The notes beneath the pieces are model-generated. The model was not told where the DNA came from. It was given only the letters and a program-made list of their open reading frames with translations, and searched no databases. 34,578 nucleotides of DNA from an uncultured Chlorobiaceae bacterium (GTDB taxonomy: Bacteria; Bacteroidota; Chlorobiia; Chlorobiales; Chlorobiaceae): contig CAILXB010000043.1 of the NCBI GenBank assembly GCA_903838025.1, positions 1 to 34,578 on the forward strand, written 5' to 3'. Position 1 is the first letter of the stretch. Each line of letters starts with the position of its first letter. Positions 17,305 through 26,170 of this stretch are shown here, piece after piece. The position numbers and the translations under genes were made by a program.

Positions 17305-18498
17305 ATGATGCAAAACGATGTTGTTGTTATTGGCGGTGGCATAAGTGGCCTCAGCCTCTCTTATTATTGTGCACAGGCCGGGATGAAAACCACGCTGCTT
17401 GAAAAAAATGAGAGTGTTGGCGGCTCTTTTGCCTCCCCTCAGTACAGTTCCAATGGAAAGAAATTCTGGATGGAGCTTGGAGCCCACACCTGTTACAGTT
17501 CCTACAGGAATCTGCTTGATATTGTTGAGGGGTGTGGTCTGAAGAGTGCCATAATTGCTCGCGCAAAGGTTCCGTTCAGCCTGTTTGTTGATGGAAAAAT
17601 CCGCTCTCTTGTTTCCCGGCTTAATATTCTGGAGCTGCTTGTTTCAGTACCGAACCTCTTTACACTCAAGAAAACCGGCCTGAGCGTCCGCTCGTATTAT
17701 TCGAAAATTGTGGGGGAGCAGAACTATCAGGAGGTTATCCGTCATTTTTTCAATGCGGTACCTTCGCAGGAAACTGATGATTTTCCGGCCGACATGATGT
17801 TTAAAAGTCGGCAGAAAAGAAAGGATGTGTTGAAGAATTATACTTTCAAGAATGGTTTGCAGAGTGTTGCTCGTGCTATCTCCGCCAAAAGCGGTTTGAA
17901 TGTTTTTACCAGTCAGGATGTTACGTCAGTGGTCTACAAGGATGGCCTCTATGAAATCAGGAGTGCTGGAGGTGGAGAATATTCGGCCAAAACCATTGTT
18001 CTGGCAACACCCTCTTCGGTTGCATCAAGGCTTTTGAAGGATGTTGAGCCCGCCCTGGCAAGTCATCTTGGCCAGCTCAAGGCGGCTGATGTTGACTCCG
18101 TCGGGGTTATTGTTCGCAAGGAAAATGTCAAGCTCAAACCGGTTGCGGCCATTATTTCGCCCGATGATGTCTTTTTTTCGGTGGTATCCCGTGATACGGT
18201 GCCTGACGACAACTATCGCGGTTTTGTGTTTCATTTTCAGCCGGGTCTGGATGAAAAGACTAAAAGAAGCCGAATTACGGAGGTGCTTGGGGTCGGGTTT
18301 TCGAAGATAGAGCATACCGAAGCAAAGCTTAATACGGTACCAACGTTGCAGCTTAATCATCATCAATGGCTTGAAAAAACCGATCAACTGCTGAAGGATA
18401 AAAAGAGAGTGCTTTTGACGGGCAACTATTTTGGAGGTATGGCTATTGAAGATTGCGTGAGCCGTTCAAAAAGTGAATTTGCTCGACTGAAAGCGTAG
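17305..18498 (+). CDS. FAD-dependent amine oxidase-fold protein, protoporphyrinogen oxidase (HemY)-like
   Basis: The start is set at ATG 17305 (MMQNDVVVIGGGISGLSLSYYC), giving 397 residues. The dinucleotide-binding GGGISGL and following EKNESVGGSF are the classic FAD site of the flavin amine oxidase superfamily. The end LLTGNYFGGMAIEDCVSRSKSEF matches the HemY-type C-terminal FAD contact (usually G.y.gGvgi.DCi.sg). HemY oxidises protoporphyrinogen or coproporphyrinogen in tetrapyrrole synthesis, which would suit a bacteriochlorophyll producer. The protein is shorter than typical HemY (about 450-480), so another oxidase such as a carotenoid-type enzyme remains possible. It ends eight bases before a C12 tract. 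Confidence 0.78.
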   Translation: MMQNDVVVIGGGISGLSLSYYCAQAGMKTTLLEKNESVGGSFASPQYSSNGKKFWMELGAHTCYSSYRNLLDIVEGCGLKSAIIARAKVPFSLFVDGKIRSLVSRLNILELLVSVPNLFTLKKTGLSVRSYYSKIVGEQNYQEVIRHFFNAVPSQETDDFPADMMFKSRQKRKDVLKNYTFKNGLQSVARAISAKSGLNVFTSQDVTSVVYKDGLYEIRSAGGGEYSAKTIVLATPSSVASRLLKDVEPALASHLGQLKAADVDSVGVIVRKENVKLKPVAAIISPDDVFFSVVSRDTVPDDNYRGFVFHFQPGLDEKTKRSRITEVLGVGFSKIEHTEAKLNTVPTLQLNHHQWLEKTDQLLKDKKRVLLTGNYFGGMAIEDCVSRSKSEFARLKA

Positions 18499-18506
18499 GG
18501 TTCCCG

Positions 18507-18537
18507 CCCCCCCCCCCCGACTCTTTTGTTTGGGGGG
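18507..18537. repeat. C12 homopolymer followed by a G6 run
   Basis: Twelve consecutive C residues (18507-18518) lie directly after the flavoprotein stop. GGGGGG follows at 18532-18537, so part of the tract can fold back over a T-rich loop. Long C tracts slip in replication and in sequencing. Confidence 0.85.
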
Positions 18538-18552
18538 CAGTTTCTTGTGTGT

Positions 18553-18856
18553 ATGCCTATGGAGATGAGTGTTGGTTTACAGGATTTTTTTCAGAGCGCG
18601 TACCTGTTGCCGGTGATCGTTGTTCTGGTTTTTCTTGCTTATCACTTTGGCCCTGCTTCCCTCTTCTCTGCCACTCTCCGTGGAGATGAGGGATTTGCTT
18701 GGCCATATCCTTCTTATTGCGGCTATCATTGCTCTTACATGGTTTTTGATGAGGATGTTCATGGTCTTTGAGCCGTTTATCAAGAGCAACTATCCCGGAT
18801 GGTTGCCAAAACTGACGATGGAGATGGAACCGGGAAAAACGCCTCGTGAGATATAA
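18553..18856 (+). pseudogene. Probable remnant of a membrane protein, perhaps MscS-type, joined out of frame
   Basis: Two reading frames each carry convincing membrane segments. Frame 1 starts at 18553 with MPMEMSVGLQDFFQSAYLLPVIVVLVFLAYHF, then turns into low-quality sequence. Frame 2 (18620-18856) reads WFFLLITLALLPSSLPLSVEMRDLLGHILLIAAIIALTWFLMRMFMVFEPFI and ends early at KTPREI. Together they look like the N-terminal helices of a mechanosensitive-channel-like protein that lost an internal piece, its frame and its pore and C-terminal domains. The MscS link is inference from helix style only. A genuine 78-residue two-helix protein starting with TTG at 18620 is the alternative. Confidence 0.4.
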
Positions 18857-18974
18857 AAAAATGTGATTTTTGCCATTTTTTCCATAGTTTTGCCCACCCA
18901 TTACGATCGTTTTCAGCCTGTTCATTGATTGGCGCCGTCGTGGTTAAAGAGGGAGTTATTTTTTTATCAGTTAA

Positions 18975-18982
18975 AAAGGAGG
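18975..18982 (+). promoter_or_regulatory. Shine-Dalgarno that decides the slyD start
   Basis: AAAAAGGAGGAGCGCATG places a near-perfect AGGAGG just before ATG 18988, where FKBP homology begins. The track start at 18925 is therefore too long. Confidence 0.75.
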
Positions 18983-18987
18983 AGCGC

Positions 18988-19416
18988 ATGGCGCAGGCAA
19001 AAAAAGGGGATACCGTAAGAGTGCACTACACCGGAACGCTTGATGACGGTACAATGTTCGATACATCAGTTGATCGCGAGCCACTTGAGTTTACCATTGG
19101 TGGTGGGGAAGTCATTGTCGGATTTGATATTGCAGTTCTCGACATGGCCCCCGGAGAGAAAAGGGTTTCGGTCATTGCGGCCACAGATGCTTATGGCGTG
19201 CACAGCAAAGAGCTGGTTACCGACGTTGACCGGGAGCATTTTCCCGCCGATATGGAGCTTGAAATCGGCCAGCAGCTTCAGGTGGGATTAGCCGACGACC
19301 AGCAGGCCATTGTGATGATTGTCGACTTGAGTGATACAGCCGTCACGCTCGATGCCAATCATCCGCTTGCAGGCCAGCAGCTCACCTTTGAAATTGAGCT
19401 TGTCGAAATTCTTTGA
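18988..19416 (+). CDS. slyD: FKBP-type peptidyl-prolyl isomerase, SlyD-like
   Basis: The 142-residue protein begins [27 protein letters not shown], the FKBP strand that opens the active site. It continues with [26 protein letters not shown]. The inserted flap [31 protein letters not shown]...[23 protein letters not shown] is the insert-in-flap chaperone domain of the SlyD class, with the NHPLAGQ motif. SlyD-type proteins speed proline isomerisation and chaperone folding, and in enterics they deliver nickel to hydrogenase. The histidine-rich metal-binding tail is absent here, so nickel delivery is doubtful. It is convergent with and 11 bases from hydA, the NiFe hydrogenase large subunit, which makes the placement suggestive. 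Confidence 0.93.
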   Translation: MAQAKKGDTVRVHYTGTLDDGTMFDTSVDREPLEFTIGGGEVIVGFDIAVLDMAPGEKRVSVIAATDAYGVHSKELVTDVDREHFPADMELEIGQQLQVGLADDQQAIVMIVDLSDTAVTLDANHPLAGQQLTFEIELVEIL

Positions 19417-19427
19417 GCTGCCGCTGT

Positions 19428-20702
19428 TCAGTGTACCGAGCATGATATACAGGGGTCGTAGGAGCGCACCAGCATTTCGCAGAGCTTTGCGGTTTCCCTG
19501 TCATCTTTTCCCTCTTCAAGCGCCTGCCGGGCAAGGGCCCGCAGGTCGCTGTGGATGTTCCCGTTATTCTGTGTGGTAGGAATGACGCAGTCCGCTTTTG
19601 TCACCTTTCCTGCAGCATCAGTTTCCATAGAGTGGTAGAGTATTCCCCGTGGAGCTTCAACTGCTCCGGTGGCGGCGCCTGCTTTGGGTGAGTACGGGGT
19701 TTTTATTTCCCGGAGATCCATGTTGAGCAGTGAGTTGACAAGCTCTTCCGCCTCTTCAAGGATGTGGATGCATTCGACGAGCTGGGCGATGTTGTTCATG
19801 AAGGGGTTGTGGCAGATCGGCCTCAGCCCGAGCTGTTCGGCTGCCTTTTGTGCGTTTGGATGCAGCAGGTCGTGGTTGTTGTTGAATCGGGCGAGCGCTC
19901 CGGATACAGAGGAGTTGCGGCTCAGGCGGGTAAATTTTGAGGTCGAAAATTCACGGGTGTACTCGTTGGTCATGAGGAGATAGTCATTCTCCTCCCGGTC
20001 AATACCATCGGTTGAAACCAGGCGCCCGCCGATTGAGGGGTAGCTTGCGGCGTTGCGTAGCGAGATAAACTCGGTTTCGCGACTGAAATTGGGCATGACG
20101 AGGGAGCTGAAAAAAGAGCAGGCGATTTCAAGCGATGGTTTTCGCTCCACAATCATGGTGCGCAGTTGCTGGAGCCTTTGCTTGTCGGGGGCTTTGCTGA
20201 TTCCTCCAACTACAAGGCTGACCGGATGGGTGCAGCGCCCGGCGGTGATGCTGCTGATTTCGTTGCCAAGCTCTTTGAGTTGCAACCCCGCTCTGACCAG
20301 ATCCGGGTGGGATTGCATGAGCGGTAAAACGCTGGAAGTGCCTGCAAAATCGGGAGCAATGAGAAAAAAGAGGTGCAGGGCATGGCTTTGAAGGGTTTCG
20401 CCCTGCATAGCCAGCAACCTTGTTTGTTTTGCGGCCAGCGGTGGTGTAATGTTCATGGCTCGTTCAAGCGCCCTGATGCTTGCAAGGGCGTGGCTGATGG
20501 AGCAGATGCCGCAAATTCGCGAGGTGAGAAAAGGTACCCTTTCGGCGCTCATTCCCTTGAGCATGACCTCAAAAAAGCGGGGGGTTTCAACAACCGCCCA
20601 TTGGGACTCTACAAGTTGGCCCTCCCTGACGGTAATGTGGATGTTGGCGTGTCCTTCCACTCGTGAAAGGTGACGGATATCAATGGCATAGTCACGCTTC
20701 AT
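19428..20702 (-). CDS. hydA: Sulfhydrogenase-type NiFe hydrogenase, large (alpha) subunit
   Basis: The start is set at ATG 20702 ([23 protein letters not shown]), giving 424 residues. The long track extension overlaps hydD and is spurious. It binds the NiFe(CN)2CO centre through two cysteine pairs: RICGICS (C64, C67) and DPCISCSVH (C418, C421). The RVEGHA and TRICGIC contexts match group 3 cytoplasmic bidirectional enzymes that couple H2 to NAD(P)H or polysulfide. The reading frame stops immediately after the final histidine (CAC TGA), so there is no C-terminal peptide to be cut during maturation. It is the last gene of hydBGDA and overlaps hydD by 11 bases. No hairpin terminator is seen. Confidence 0.95.
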   Translation of the reverse strand: MKRDYAIDIRHLSRVEGHANIHITVREGQLVESQWAVVETPRFFEVMLKGMSAERVPFLTSRICGICSISHALASIRALERAMNITPPLAAKQTRLLAMQGETLQSHALHLFFLIAPDFAGTSSVLPLMQSHPDLVRAGLQLKELGNEISSITAGRCTHPVSLVVGGISKAPDKQRLQQLRTMIVERKPSLEIACSFFSSLVMPNFSRETEFISLRNAASYPSIGGRLVSTDGIDREENDYLLMTNEYTREFSTSKFTRLSRNSSVSGALARFNNNHDLLHPNAQKAAEQLGLRPICHNPFMNNIAQLVECIHILEEAEELVNSLLNMDLREIKTPYSPKAGAATGAVEAPRGILYHSMETDAAGKVTKADCVIPTTQNNGNIHSDLRALARQALEEGKDDRETAKLCEMLVRSYDPCISCSVH

Positions 20703-21468
20703 GGCTCGGGAATGGTTCAAAGGCGTTATAACAGGCCAGTTTTTCATGCAGGTCGTCGAGGCTGAGCCCTCGCTCTTTAACCAGTTCAAAAAAGGCCGCC
20801 ATGTTGATCTCTTCTGCCGGGCCTCGGCAGCCGAGGCAGGGCGTGTTTCCGCTGGTGCAGATGGCATTGCATCCGGCACGGGTGAGGGGGCCGAGGCAGA
20901 TTTCGCCAAGTTCAAAGAGGCAGGTGGTGAGTTGTGCCTTGCATTCAACGCAGACCGGGTATTTCGGGAGTGTCACCCGTGAGCCGGTGACAAGACTCAC
21001 CATGACGCGCTCTACCTCTCCCTTGTCAACCGGGCATCCGGGAATGGAGAGGTCAACCTTCACCAGATCGCTGATTTTGCGCACCGGCAGGGTTTCGATT
21101 GCCATGCCGGGATAGACCTCATCAATTAAATTTTGTATGGAATGGTTGTTTTTGAGATTGTTGACCCCGCCAAAACAGGCGCAGGTGCCAAAGGCTACAA
21201 GGATTTTTGCCTGCTTCCGTATTTTAAGAAGTCGCTCCACCTCATCCGGACGGCTGATGCTTCCCTCAATAAGCGCAATATCGTAATCGTCGTGCCGCTC
21301 TGAAGAGATCTCTCTGAAATTGCGTACATCAAGCAGCCCGAGAAAGTCGGGAAGTGACGACTCGCGGTTAGTTAGTTGCAATTGGCACCCTTCGCAGCAG
21401 GTGAAATCGAACGAGGCGATTTTCAGCCGTTCAAAGGGAACTCCCTGTTGCGTTATCTTTTCTCCCAT
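20692..21468 (-). CDS. hydD: Sulfhydrogenase-type NiFe hydrogenase, small (delta) subunit
   Basis: The 258-residue subunit carries the iron-sulfur relay from the NiFe site. Cluster ligands are visible as [10 protein letters not shown] (proximal site, near residue 24), [29 protein letters not shown] and the C-terminal [29 protein letters not shown]. This full set matches the delta subunit of archaeal and Chlorobium sulfhydrogenases. No twin-arginine signal is present, so the enzyme is cytoplasmic. It starts one base after hydG ends (21470) and overlaps hydA, so all subunits are probably made from one message. Confidence 0.95.
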   Translation of the reverse strand: MGEKITQQGVPFERLKIASFDFTCCEGCQLQLTNRESSLPDFLGLLDVRNFREISSERHDDYDIALIEGSISRPDEVERLLKIRKQAKILVAFGTCACFGGVNNLKNNHSIQNLIDEVYPGMAIETLPVRKISDLVKVDLSIPGCPVDKGEVERVMVSLVTGSRVTLPKYPVCVECKAQLTTCLFELGEICLGPLTRAGCNAICTSGNTPCLGCRGPAEEINMAAFFELVKERGLSLDDLHEKLACYNAFEPFPSHEA

Positions 21469-21469
21469 G

Positions 21470-22387
21470 CTAAATGGCCTCCTTGAGATTCATGACACTC
21501 CAGTAATCGAAGACCGGGCCGTCAATACAGGTGAAGGTTGAACCAACCATGCAGCGGCAGCATTTGCCCATGCCGCAGTGCATCCGCCGCTCCAGTGAAA
21601 CGAACATGCGGTTCATTGGTATGCCGAGCCGGTCGAGCCAACTGCAGACAATCTTGAACATCACCGGCGGGCCGCAGACGATGGCGTAGGTGGTTGCGGT
21701 ATCAATGGAGATATCGTTGAAGAGATCGGTGATCAGCCCTTTTTTTCCTGGCCACTGCGGGTCGGCACGCTCCACAATGGTGTGCAGTTGAATATGGTTG
21801 ATCATCTTCCATTCGTCGAACTGCCAGGTAAAGAGGAGTTGCGAGGGCTCTTTTGCGCCATAGAGCAGATCGACATTCAAAAAGCGGTTACGATGTTCGT
21901 TGATCCAGGAGAGAGGAGCACGGAGCGGGGCAATGCCGAGCCCTCCGGCAATCAGAAGGATGTTGTGCCCGGCCATCTCATCCATGGGAAAGGAGGATCC
22001 GAAGGGGCCTCTTATGGCCACACGGGCTCCCTCTGTAATGGTGAAAAGTGCGGAGGTGACATGGCCAACTTTTCGGATACAGAGCTCCAGAAACTCATGG
22101 TTGCTGCTGGAGCCTGAAATTGAAATAGGCACGTCACCGTAGCCGGGAAGTTCCAGCATGAGAAACTGACCGGGTTTGAACCGGAAGAGCGAGCGCTCCA
22201 CAGAGTCAATAATATGGAGCTGAAAAAGCCTCTCCTGCTCCGTCAGGCGGACAATGTTGGTGACTACGCATTTGTACCCGAAATCGGTTTTTATGATGTC
22301 TGAACGGCGGTTGAAATCAGGCACCGATGAGGCAAAATCCTCGCGGTTTATATCTTGCGGGGAGATGACGAAACGCAAATCATGCAT
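21470..22387 (-). CDS. hydG: Sulfhydrogenase gamma subunit, FAD/NAD(P)-binding reductase
   Basis: The 305-residue protein has a ferredoxin-reductase fold. The FAD domain reads [26 protein letters not shown]. The nucleotide domain has [18 protein letters not shown] and [17 protein letters not shown]-terminal [2Fe-2S] site reads [27 protein letters not shown]. It passes electrons between the NAD(P) pool and the iron-sulfur subunits. Its ATG lies 40 bases inside the end of hydB, a long overlap. The family N-terminus is variable, so a somewhat later start cannot be excluded. In the cell it works with HydB as the reductase module opposite the HydAD hydrogenase module. Confidence 0.93.
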   Translation of the reverse strand: MHDLRFVISPQDINREDFASSVPDFNRRSDIIKTDFGYKCVVTNIVRLTEQERLFQLHIIDSVERSLFRFKPGQFLMLELPGYGDVPISISGSSSNHEFLELCIRKVGHVTSALFTITEGARVAIRGPFGSSFPMDEMAGHNILLIAGGLGIAPLRAPLSWINEHRNRFLNVDLLYGAKEPSQLLFTWQFDEWKMINHIQLHTIVERADPQWPGKKGLITDLFNDISIDTATTYAIVCGPPVMFKIVCSWLDRLGIPMNRMFVSLERRMHCGMGKCCRCMVGSTFTCIDGPVFDYWSVMNLKEAI

Positions 22388-23427
22388 GATTCCTTCTCCA
22401 TTCTGAGATCGTTGATGACATCTTTCGGGTTAATCCCTGCAAGGCATGCCCTTCCGCACCGGTTGCATCCTACGCAAATCTGCTGGCTGGCGTTTTCGGC
22501 AAATCCCCGGTGCTGATGATAATAGCGATACTTCAGCCGATCGCCATTTTTTGGACGGAAATTATGCCCCCCGGCCACAACGGCAAAATCGACAAGGTTG
22601 CAGGAGTAGAGCTTTTTTTCGCGTGAAGCTCCCTTCAGGTTGGTAGTAAACGACTCCGTGAGCGCATAGCAGTAGCAGGAGGGGCAGACCATGGCGCAGG
22701 TGCCGCAGTTGAGGCATTTGTTGCCCCATTTTTCCCAGACAGGGGAGTCGAACTCAATGTCGAGAATAGTCGGCAGGGCGGTAACGTCAATGTCGGTTTG
22801 AAAACCGTTCTGGATAACTTTGCGCCGTTCAACGAGCATGCAGTTGTCGTCATCGTTCGGGTCGCGGGTTTCGAACTCACGGAGAAAGCTGAACGCTTTC
22901 GACGAGTTGATTGAGAGGTAGTAGTGGTCGCCGATATCTGAGCAGAAGAGGTTGAAGCCGGTTGTGACGGTGTGGTGGTTCATTGATTTGCAGAAACAGT
23001 CGGCCAGAGGCAGATGATCCATGCCGATGACAAAGCTGTTTTTGCGTCGGGCCAGATAGCCGGGAGAGGGAAAATGGCCATTGAGCAGCACATCGTCCAG
23101 AATGTTCAGGGCGCTGATATCGCACGCCCGCAGTCCGATCAGCACCACCGGATTTGCTTCGTAGCTTATCTGCTGTTCCCAGTCATTGCCGTGAAAGTGA
23201 AAGTGTGATAACTCTTCCTGAAAGGGAAGAAAAAAATGTTTGGCCGACGATGCTGTGGCGCTGTAGTCGAAGGCGATTTCATCAACGGAGTGAACAGGCT
23301 GGAACTGATAGATCGCGTCGCCCCGGAGGTCGGTAGCAACTTGCCTTGGCCCGAAAGAGCGGTTACTTTGCACGAGGGCGTCAATAAACCCCGCGAACTC
23401 CTTTTTGGAAATGACTTTGTAGATCAT
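22348..23427 (-). CDS. hydB: Sulfhydrogenase beta subunit, 4Fe-4S electron-transfer protein
   Basis: The 359-residue subunit has the beta-subunit body ([11 protein letters not shown]-like start, [40 protein letters not shown]). Two C-terminal cluster motifs follow, [19 protein letters not shown] and [21 protein letters not shown]. It links the flavin of HydG to HydD. It is the first gene of hydBGDA. The leader between the U32 gene and this start (23428-23535) contains a GA-rich run ending in AAAGGAG, which sits about 12 bases from the ATG with a G7 run between. That is an unusually long spacer for a ribosome binding site. Confidence 0.93.
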   Translation of the reverse strand: MIYKVISKKEFAGFIDALVQSNRSFGPRQVATDLRGDAIYQFQPVHSVDEIAFDYSATASSAKHFFLPFQEELSHFHFHGNDWEQQISYEANPVVLIGLRACDISALNILDDVLLNGHFPSPGYLARRKNSFVIGMDHLPLADCFCKSMNHHTVTTGFNLFCSDIGDHYYLSINSSKAFSFLREFETRDPNDDDNCMLVERRKVIQNGFQTDIDVTALPTILDIEFDSPVWEKWGNKCLNCGTCAMVCPSCYCYALTESFTTNLKGASREKKLYSCNLVDFAVVAGGHNFRPKNGDRLKYRYYHQHRGFAENASQQICVGCNRCGRACLAGINPKDVINDLRMEKESCMICVSSSPRKI

Positions 23428-23535
23428 TGCCCCCCCGGTCTCCTTTCTCTCTCTCTCTTGATTTCGAGAGCGTTTCCAAGTGAAAAAGCGAGCTGATGCT
23501 CTCTATCGTTTCAAATGCACAGGAAGTTACGCTTT

Positions 23536-24777
23536 TTATGGCCTTTTTTCAAGCCTGTAGACCTTGTCGTTTTTCTTTACCGTTGCGCATTTGACGGTGA
23601 CGTTGTCGCCCTTGGTCGCTTCTGTTGCTGGTTGGTCGTTGGCGTAAAAGGTTTCGGCAATACAGGTTACAACCCCTGTTTTTGGCCCGAGGATCGAGAG
23701 TTTGTTGCCGCTTTTGAGTGTTCCTGCGTACATCAAAAACTCAGCTACCCCTGCTTTTGGATAATATTTCTTTACCTCTCCGATATAGCTTTTTTTCTCT
23801 TCAGCCAGTGAGCCGTACTCACGGGTCCATGCGTCGAAGGGTTTGCCGAAATAAAACCCCTCCGAAAATCCCCGGTTGTAGACCAGGGCCAGCTCCTTTT
23901 TGAGCTTGATGGTCAGTTGGCTGTACTCACTCCTGAAGTTTGGGTCGCTGCGGTGAACGGTACAGAAGTCGAGCGCCGAGCGGTAGGCGGTGGTGGCCGT
24001 TTGCACATATTCAGGGCTGCGGCTTCTGCCCTCAATTTTGAAGGCGCTGATGCCCGCATCAACAAGTACATCAAGAAATTCAATAGCGCAGAGGTCTTTG
24101 GGGCTCATCACATAATCGGTACCCAGCTCAAGCTCTTCGTTCTCCTCCGGGTCGGTAATAATATACTGGCGGCGGCAGGGTTGTACGCACTCCCCACGGT
24201 TGGCCGAGCGGCCAAAGAGCTCCTGCGACATGAAGCAGCGCCCCGAAACAGCGACACACGTTGCCCCGTGCACAAAGCACTCAATGCGCAGGTTGAGTCG
24301 GTCACTCTTGATGTTGCCGATAATGTGGCGCACCTGCTCAAGGGTGAGTTCCCGTGCCAGCACAATCATTGTTGCACCAAGGTCAGCATAGAATTTGACC
24401 GCACGGTAGTTGCTGACGGAGGCCTGTGTTGAAACATGAAAAGGTATTTCAGCCTTCCTGGCCGCCTCAATGACTGCCATGTCGGAGCAGATAATGGCGT
24501 CAATACCCGCTTGGTTTGCCGCCAACACGGTCTGCGTCATCTTTTTCTGTTCGCCGTCATAGATAATGGTATTGTGCGCCAGATACCCCTTTGCCCCGTA
24601 TATTGTGCAGAGTCTTTTCAGTTCAGGAAAGTCTGCCGGAGTGAAATTGCTGCTCCCGGCTCGCATGTTATAGCCTTCGGCTCCAAAGTAGACCGCATCT
24701 GCACCACCTTTCAGTGCGGTGATCAGCCCGGTCATGTCGCCCGCAGGCGCAATCAGTTCAACCTTTTTTTCCTGCAT
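23536..24777 (-). CDS. Peptidase U32 family protein, TrhP (YegQ)-like tRNA hydroxylation protein
   Basis: The start is set at ATG 24777 ([39 protein letters not shown]), giving 413 residues; the track extension is not conserved in style. The U32 core signature [40 protein letters not shown] is present, with cysteines that bind a 4Fe-4S cluster in characterised relatives. A C-terminal small barrel ([36 protein letters not shown]...) matches TrhP rather than UbiU/UbiV. TrhP proteins use prephenate in 5-hydroxyuridine formation at tRNA position 34. It lies 108 bases before hydB on the same strand. Shared transcription is possible, but a functional link is not implied. Confidence 0.88.
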   Translation of the reverse strand: MQEKKVELIAPAGDMTGLITALKGGADAVYFGAEGYNMRAGSSNFTPADFPELKRLCTIYGAKGYLAHNTIIYDGEQKKMTQTVLAANQAGIDAIICSDMAVIEAARKAEIPFHVSTQASVSNYRAVKFYADLGATMIVLARELTLEQVRHIIGNIKSDRLNLRIECFVHGATCVAVSGRCFMSQELFGRSANRGECVQPCRRQYIITDPEENEELELGTDYVMSPKDLCAIEFLDVLVDAGISAFKIEGRSRSPEYVQTATTAYRSALDFCTVHRSDPNFRSEYSQLTIKLKKELALVYNRGFSEGFYFGKPFDAWTREYGSLAEEKKSYIGEVKKYYPKAGVAEFLMYAGTLKSGNKLSILGPKTGVVTCIAETFYANDQPATEATKGDNVTVKCATVKKNDKVYRLEKRP

Positions 24778-25172
24778 GTACAAGTTTTCTATTGAGAAAT
24801 CCACAACACCGCGCTCCCTGTTTGATGGCAGGAGTTGCACTTCATCGCTGCCGATAATGTACACAAGAGGCAACAATAATCATTCATGAATTGAGAGCTC
24901 CACGCCGGCTTGCCAGGGTGGCCCTATTTTTTGCGGGATCGTATGTTGTTGGTTCACCCAGGTTCTCATTTTGAAAAGCTAAAGATATCGCTCTTTTTTT
25001 TGCCTTTATACGCTCAATTCCTATTGCATGTACTGGGTAATAACCTGTAAGCTAAAGGGCAATGAAGGAAGAAGATAAGGGTGGTGGCTGTTGTCTTTAT
25101 TTTTTATATCTTTCTGTTAGTATTTGAGCAAGTAAAGGTCGTACTTTTTTTTGAACGTAAATGAGATGAAAA
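24778..25172. other. Intergenic region between the U32 gene and the first barrel gene
   Basis: No gene is supported in these 395 bases. A weak AGGG-TGG-CCCT hairpin followed by ATTTTTT lies near 24915-24932. The last 40 bases match the upstream region of the second barrel gene (see repeat at 25130). Divergent promoters are expected here. Confidence 0.5.
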
Positions 25173-25781
25173 GTGAAAAAGAAATTATTGTTGTTGCCGT
25201 TGTTGTTTGCTGGTATGTGTGCCACGCCAGCGTTTGCCGCGCCTTACCTGAGTCTGTCGGGTGGTGTTGGATTCCCTAATGACGCCAAGCTATCCAATAC
25301 GAATGGTACCGCGAATACCAGCAGTCCGTTTGTATACAAAACGGGAATTCCGTTTGGTGGAGCAGTGGGTTATGCTTCAGACTGTTACCGTATTGAAGCA
25401 GCCGTTACTCTTCAGACCAACAAGTCGAAGAGTATTGGTGGAACAGCGTTTGTTGATGACACTACTGATATTAAAACAGTATCGTACATGGCCAATGGCT
25501 ATTATGATATCTGCATGGACGATTCCAACCTGTCACCATATTTGACGGCGGGTATTGGTCTTGCTTCAGTGAAAATCAGGATGGTTGCAGTGGATCTCGC
25601 AGATCAAAGCAAGTTCGCATGGCAGGTTGGTGCCGGTCTTGGCGTGAAGGTTTCCGATCAGGTCGTTGTTGATTTGGGCTACCGTTATTTTAAAACAGCA
25701 GATGTCACGAGCAAGGCGGGTGATTGGAAGGCAACTGTGGGTAGCAGCAACATTCTGGCTGGTGTCAGATACAACTTCTAA
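25173..25781 (+). CDS. Outer-membrane beta-barrel protein, copy 1
   Basis: The 202-residue protein starts at GTG, corresponding to the ATG of its paralogue at 26171. A clear signal peptide (VKKKLLLLPLLFAGMCATPAFA) is followed by alternating strands typical of small OmpX/opacity-type barrels: YLSLSGGVGF, AVGYASDCYRIEAAVTLQ, VSYMANGYYDICM, LSPYLTAGIGLASV, FAWQVGAGLGVKVSDQVVVDLGYRYF. It ends in the C-terminal aromatic signature AGVRYNF that directs barrel insertion. Two extra cysteines (C in SDCYRI and DICMDD) distinguish it from copy 2. Its function in the outer membrane is unknown. The two copies are tandem, co-directional and separately terminated. Confidence 0.88.
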   Translation: MKKKLLLLPLLFAGMCATPAFAAPYLSLSGGVGFPNDAKLSNTNGTANTSSPFVYKTGIPFGGAVGYASDCYRIEAAVTLQTNKSKSIGGTAFVDDTTDIKTVSYMANGYYDICMDDSNLSPYLTAGIGLASVKIRMVAVDLADQSKFAWQVGAGLGVKVSDQVVVDLGYRYFKTADVTSKAGDWKATVGSSNILAGVRYNF

Positions 25782-25812
25782 GGTTGTTTCTCTTTTTTTG
25801 CACCGATTTTTC

Positions 25813-25846
25813 CGGCAGGGGTTTACTCTTCTGCAGGTTTTTTTTT
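25813..25846 (+). terminator. Weakened terminator after barrel copy 1
   Basis: GCAGGGG and CTTCTGC pair over seven positions with two G-T pairs, followed by AGG and nine T residues. It corresponds to the perfect hairpin after copy 2 but carries mismatches. Confidence 0.6.
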
Positions 25847-25863
25847 GCCCAGCGGGTCAGGTC

Positions 25864-26125
25864 GATAATCTTGCCAACCTTTTGGCCTGTTTCTGATGTA
25901 TACTGTGGGGGCCCCAGGGAAACTTCGGCCTGAGCGGTTCGTCATGCCATATTTTGAATATTGACATGGATTATCCACATTTCAGTTGTCGTATACGTTT
26001 TTTATCGTTTTTTTTTGGGCTTGGTACTGATAGAGATGCCTGAAAAGAGCGATGAAAAAAACAATTCATGGGACTTTTTTATCGATTTCTTTTGAAATCT
26101 CCCTATGAATTGGTAGTATAAAATA
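25864..26125. other. Spacer between the duplicated barrel units
   Basis: Nothing is coded here. With the leader of copy 2 the gene-free gap is about 390 bases. It has a GGGGGCCCC palindrome near 25908. It also has an inverted repeat CAATTCATGGGA (26062-26073) / TCCCTATGAATTG (26100-26112) with one bulged base, upstream of barrel copy 2. Confidence 0.5.
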
Positions 26126-26170
26126 AGTGGAAGGTAGTTCTCTGTTTTTTGAACTTAAATGAGCTGAAAA

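Larger units (their letters stand above)
25130..25863 (+). repeat. Tandem duplication, copy 1 (barrel gene, terminator and tail of the neighbouring gene)
   Basis: This stretch pairs with 26126-26858 at an offset of about 995 bases. Shared parts include the leader (TTTTTTGAAC.TAAATGAG.TGAAAA.TGAAAAAG), the gene body, TCTAAGGTTG...CCGA.TTTTCCGGCAGG, the T-run, and a terminal CAGCGGGTCAGGTC at 25850-25863. That last element encodes the C-terminus of the reverse gene in copy 2, so copy 1 holds only its fragment. Confidence 0.8.

Noticed and set aside
20703-20948. The 82-residue N-terminal extension of the hydA ORF in the track
   Set aside because: It lies out of frame inside hydD. Hydrogenase homology begins at [19 protein letters not shown].
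24778-25172. Riboswitch or tRNA in the gap before barrel copy 1
   Set aside because: No cloverleaf or known riboswitch core could be found, only a weak hairpin.
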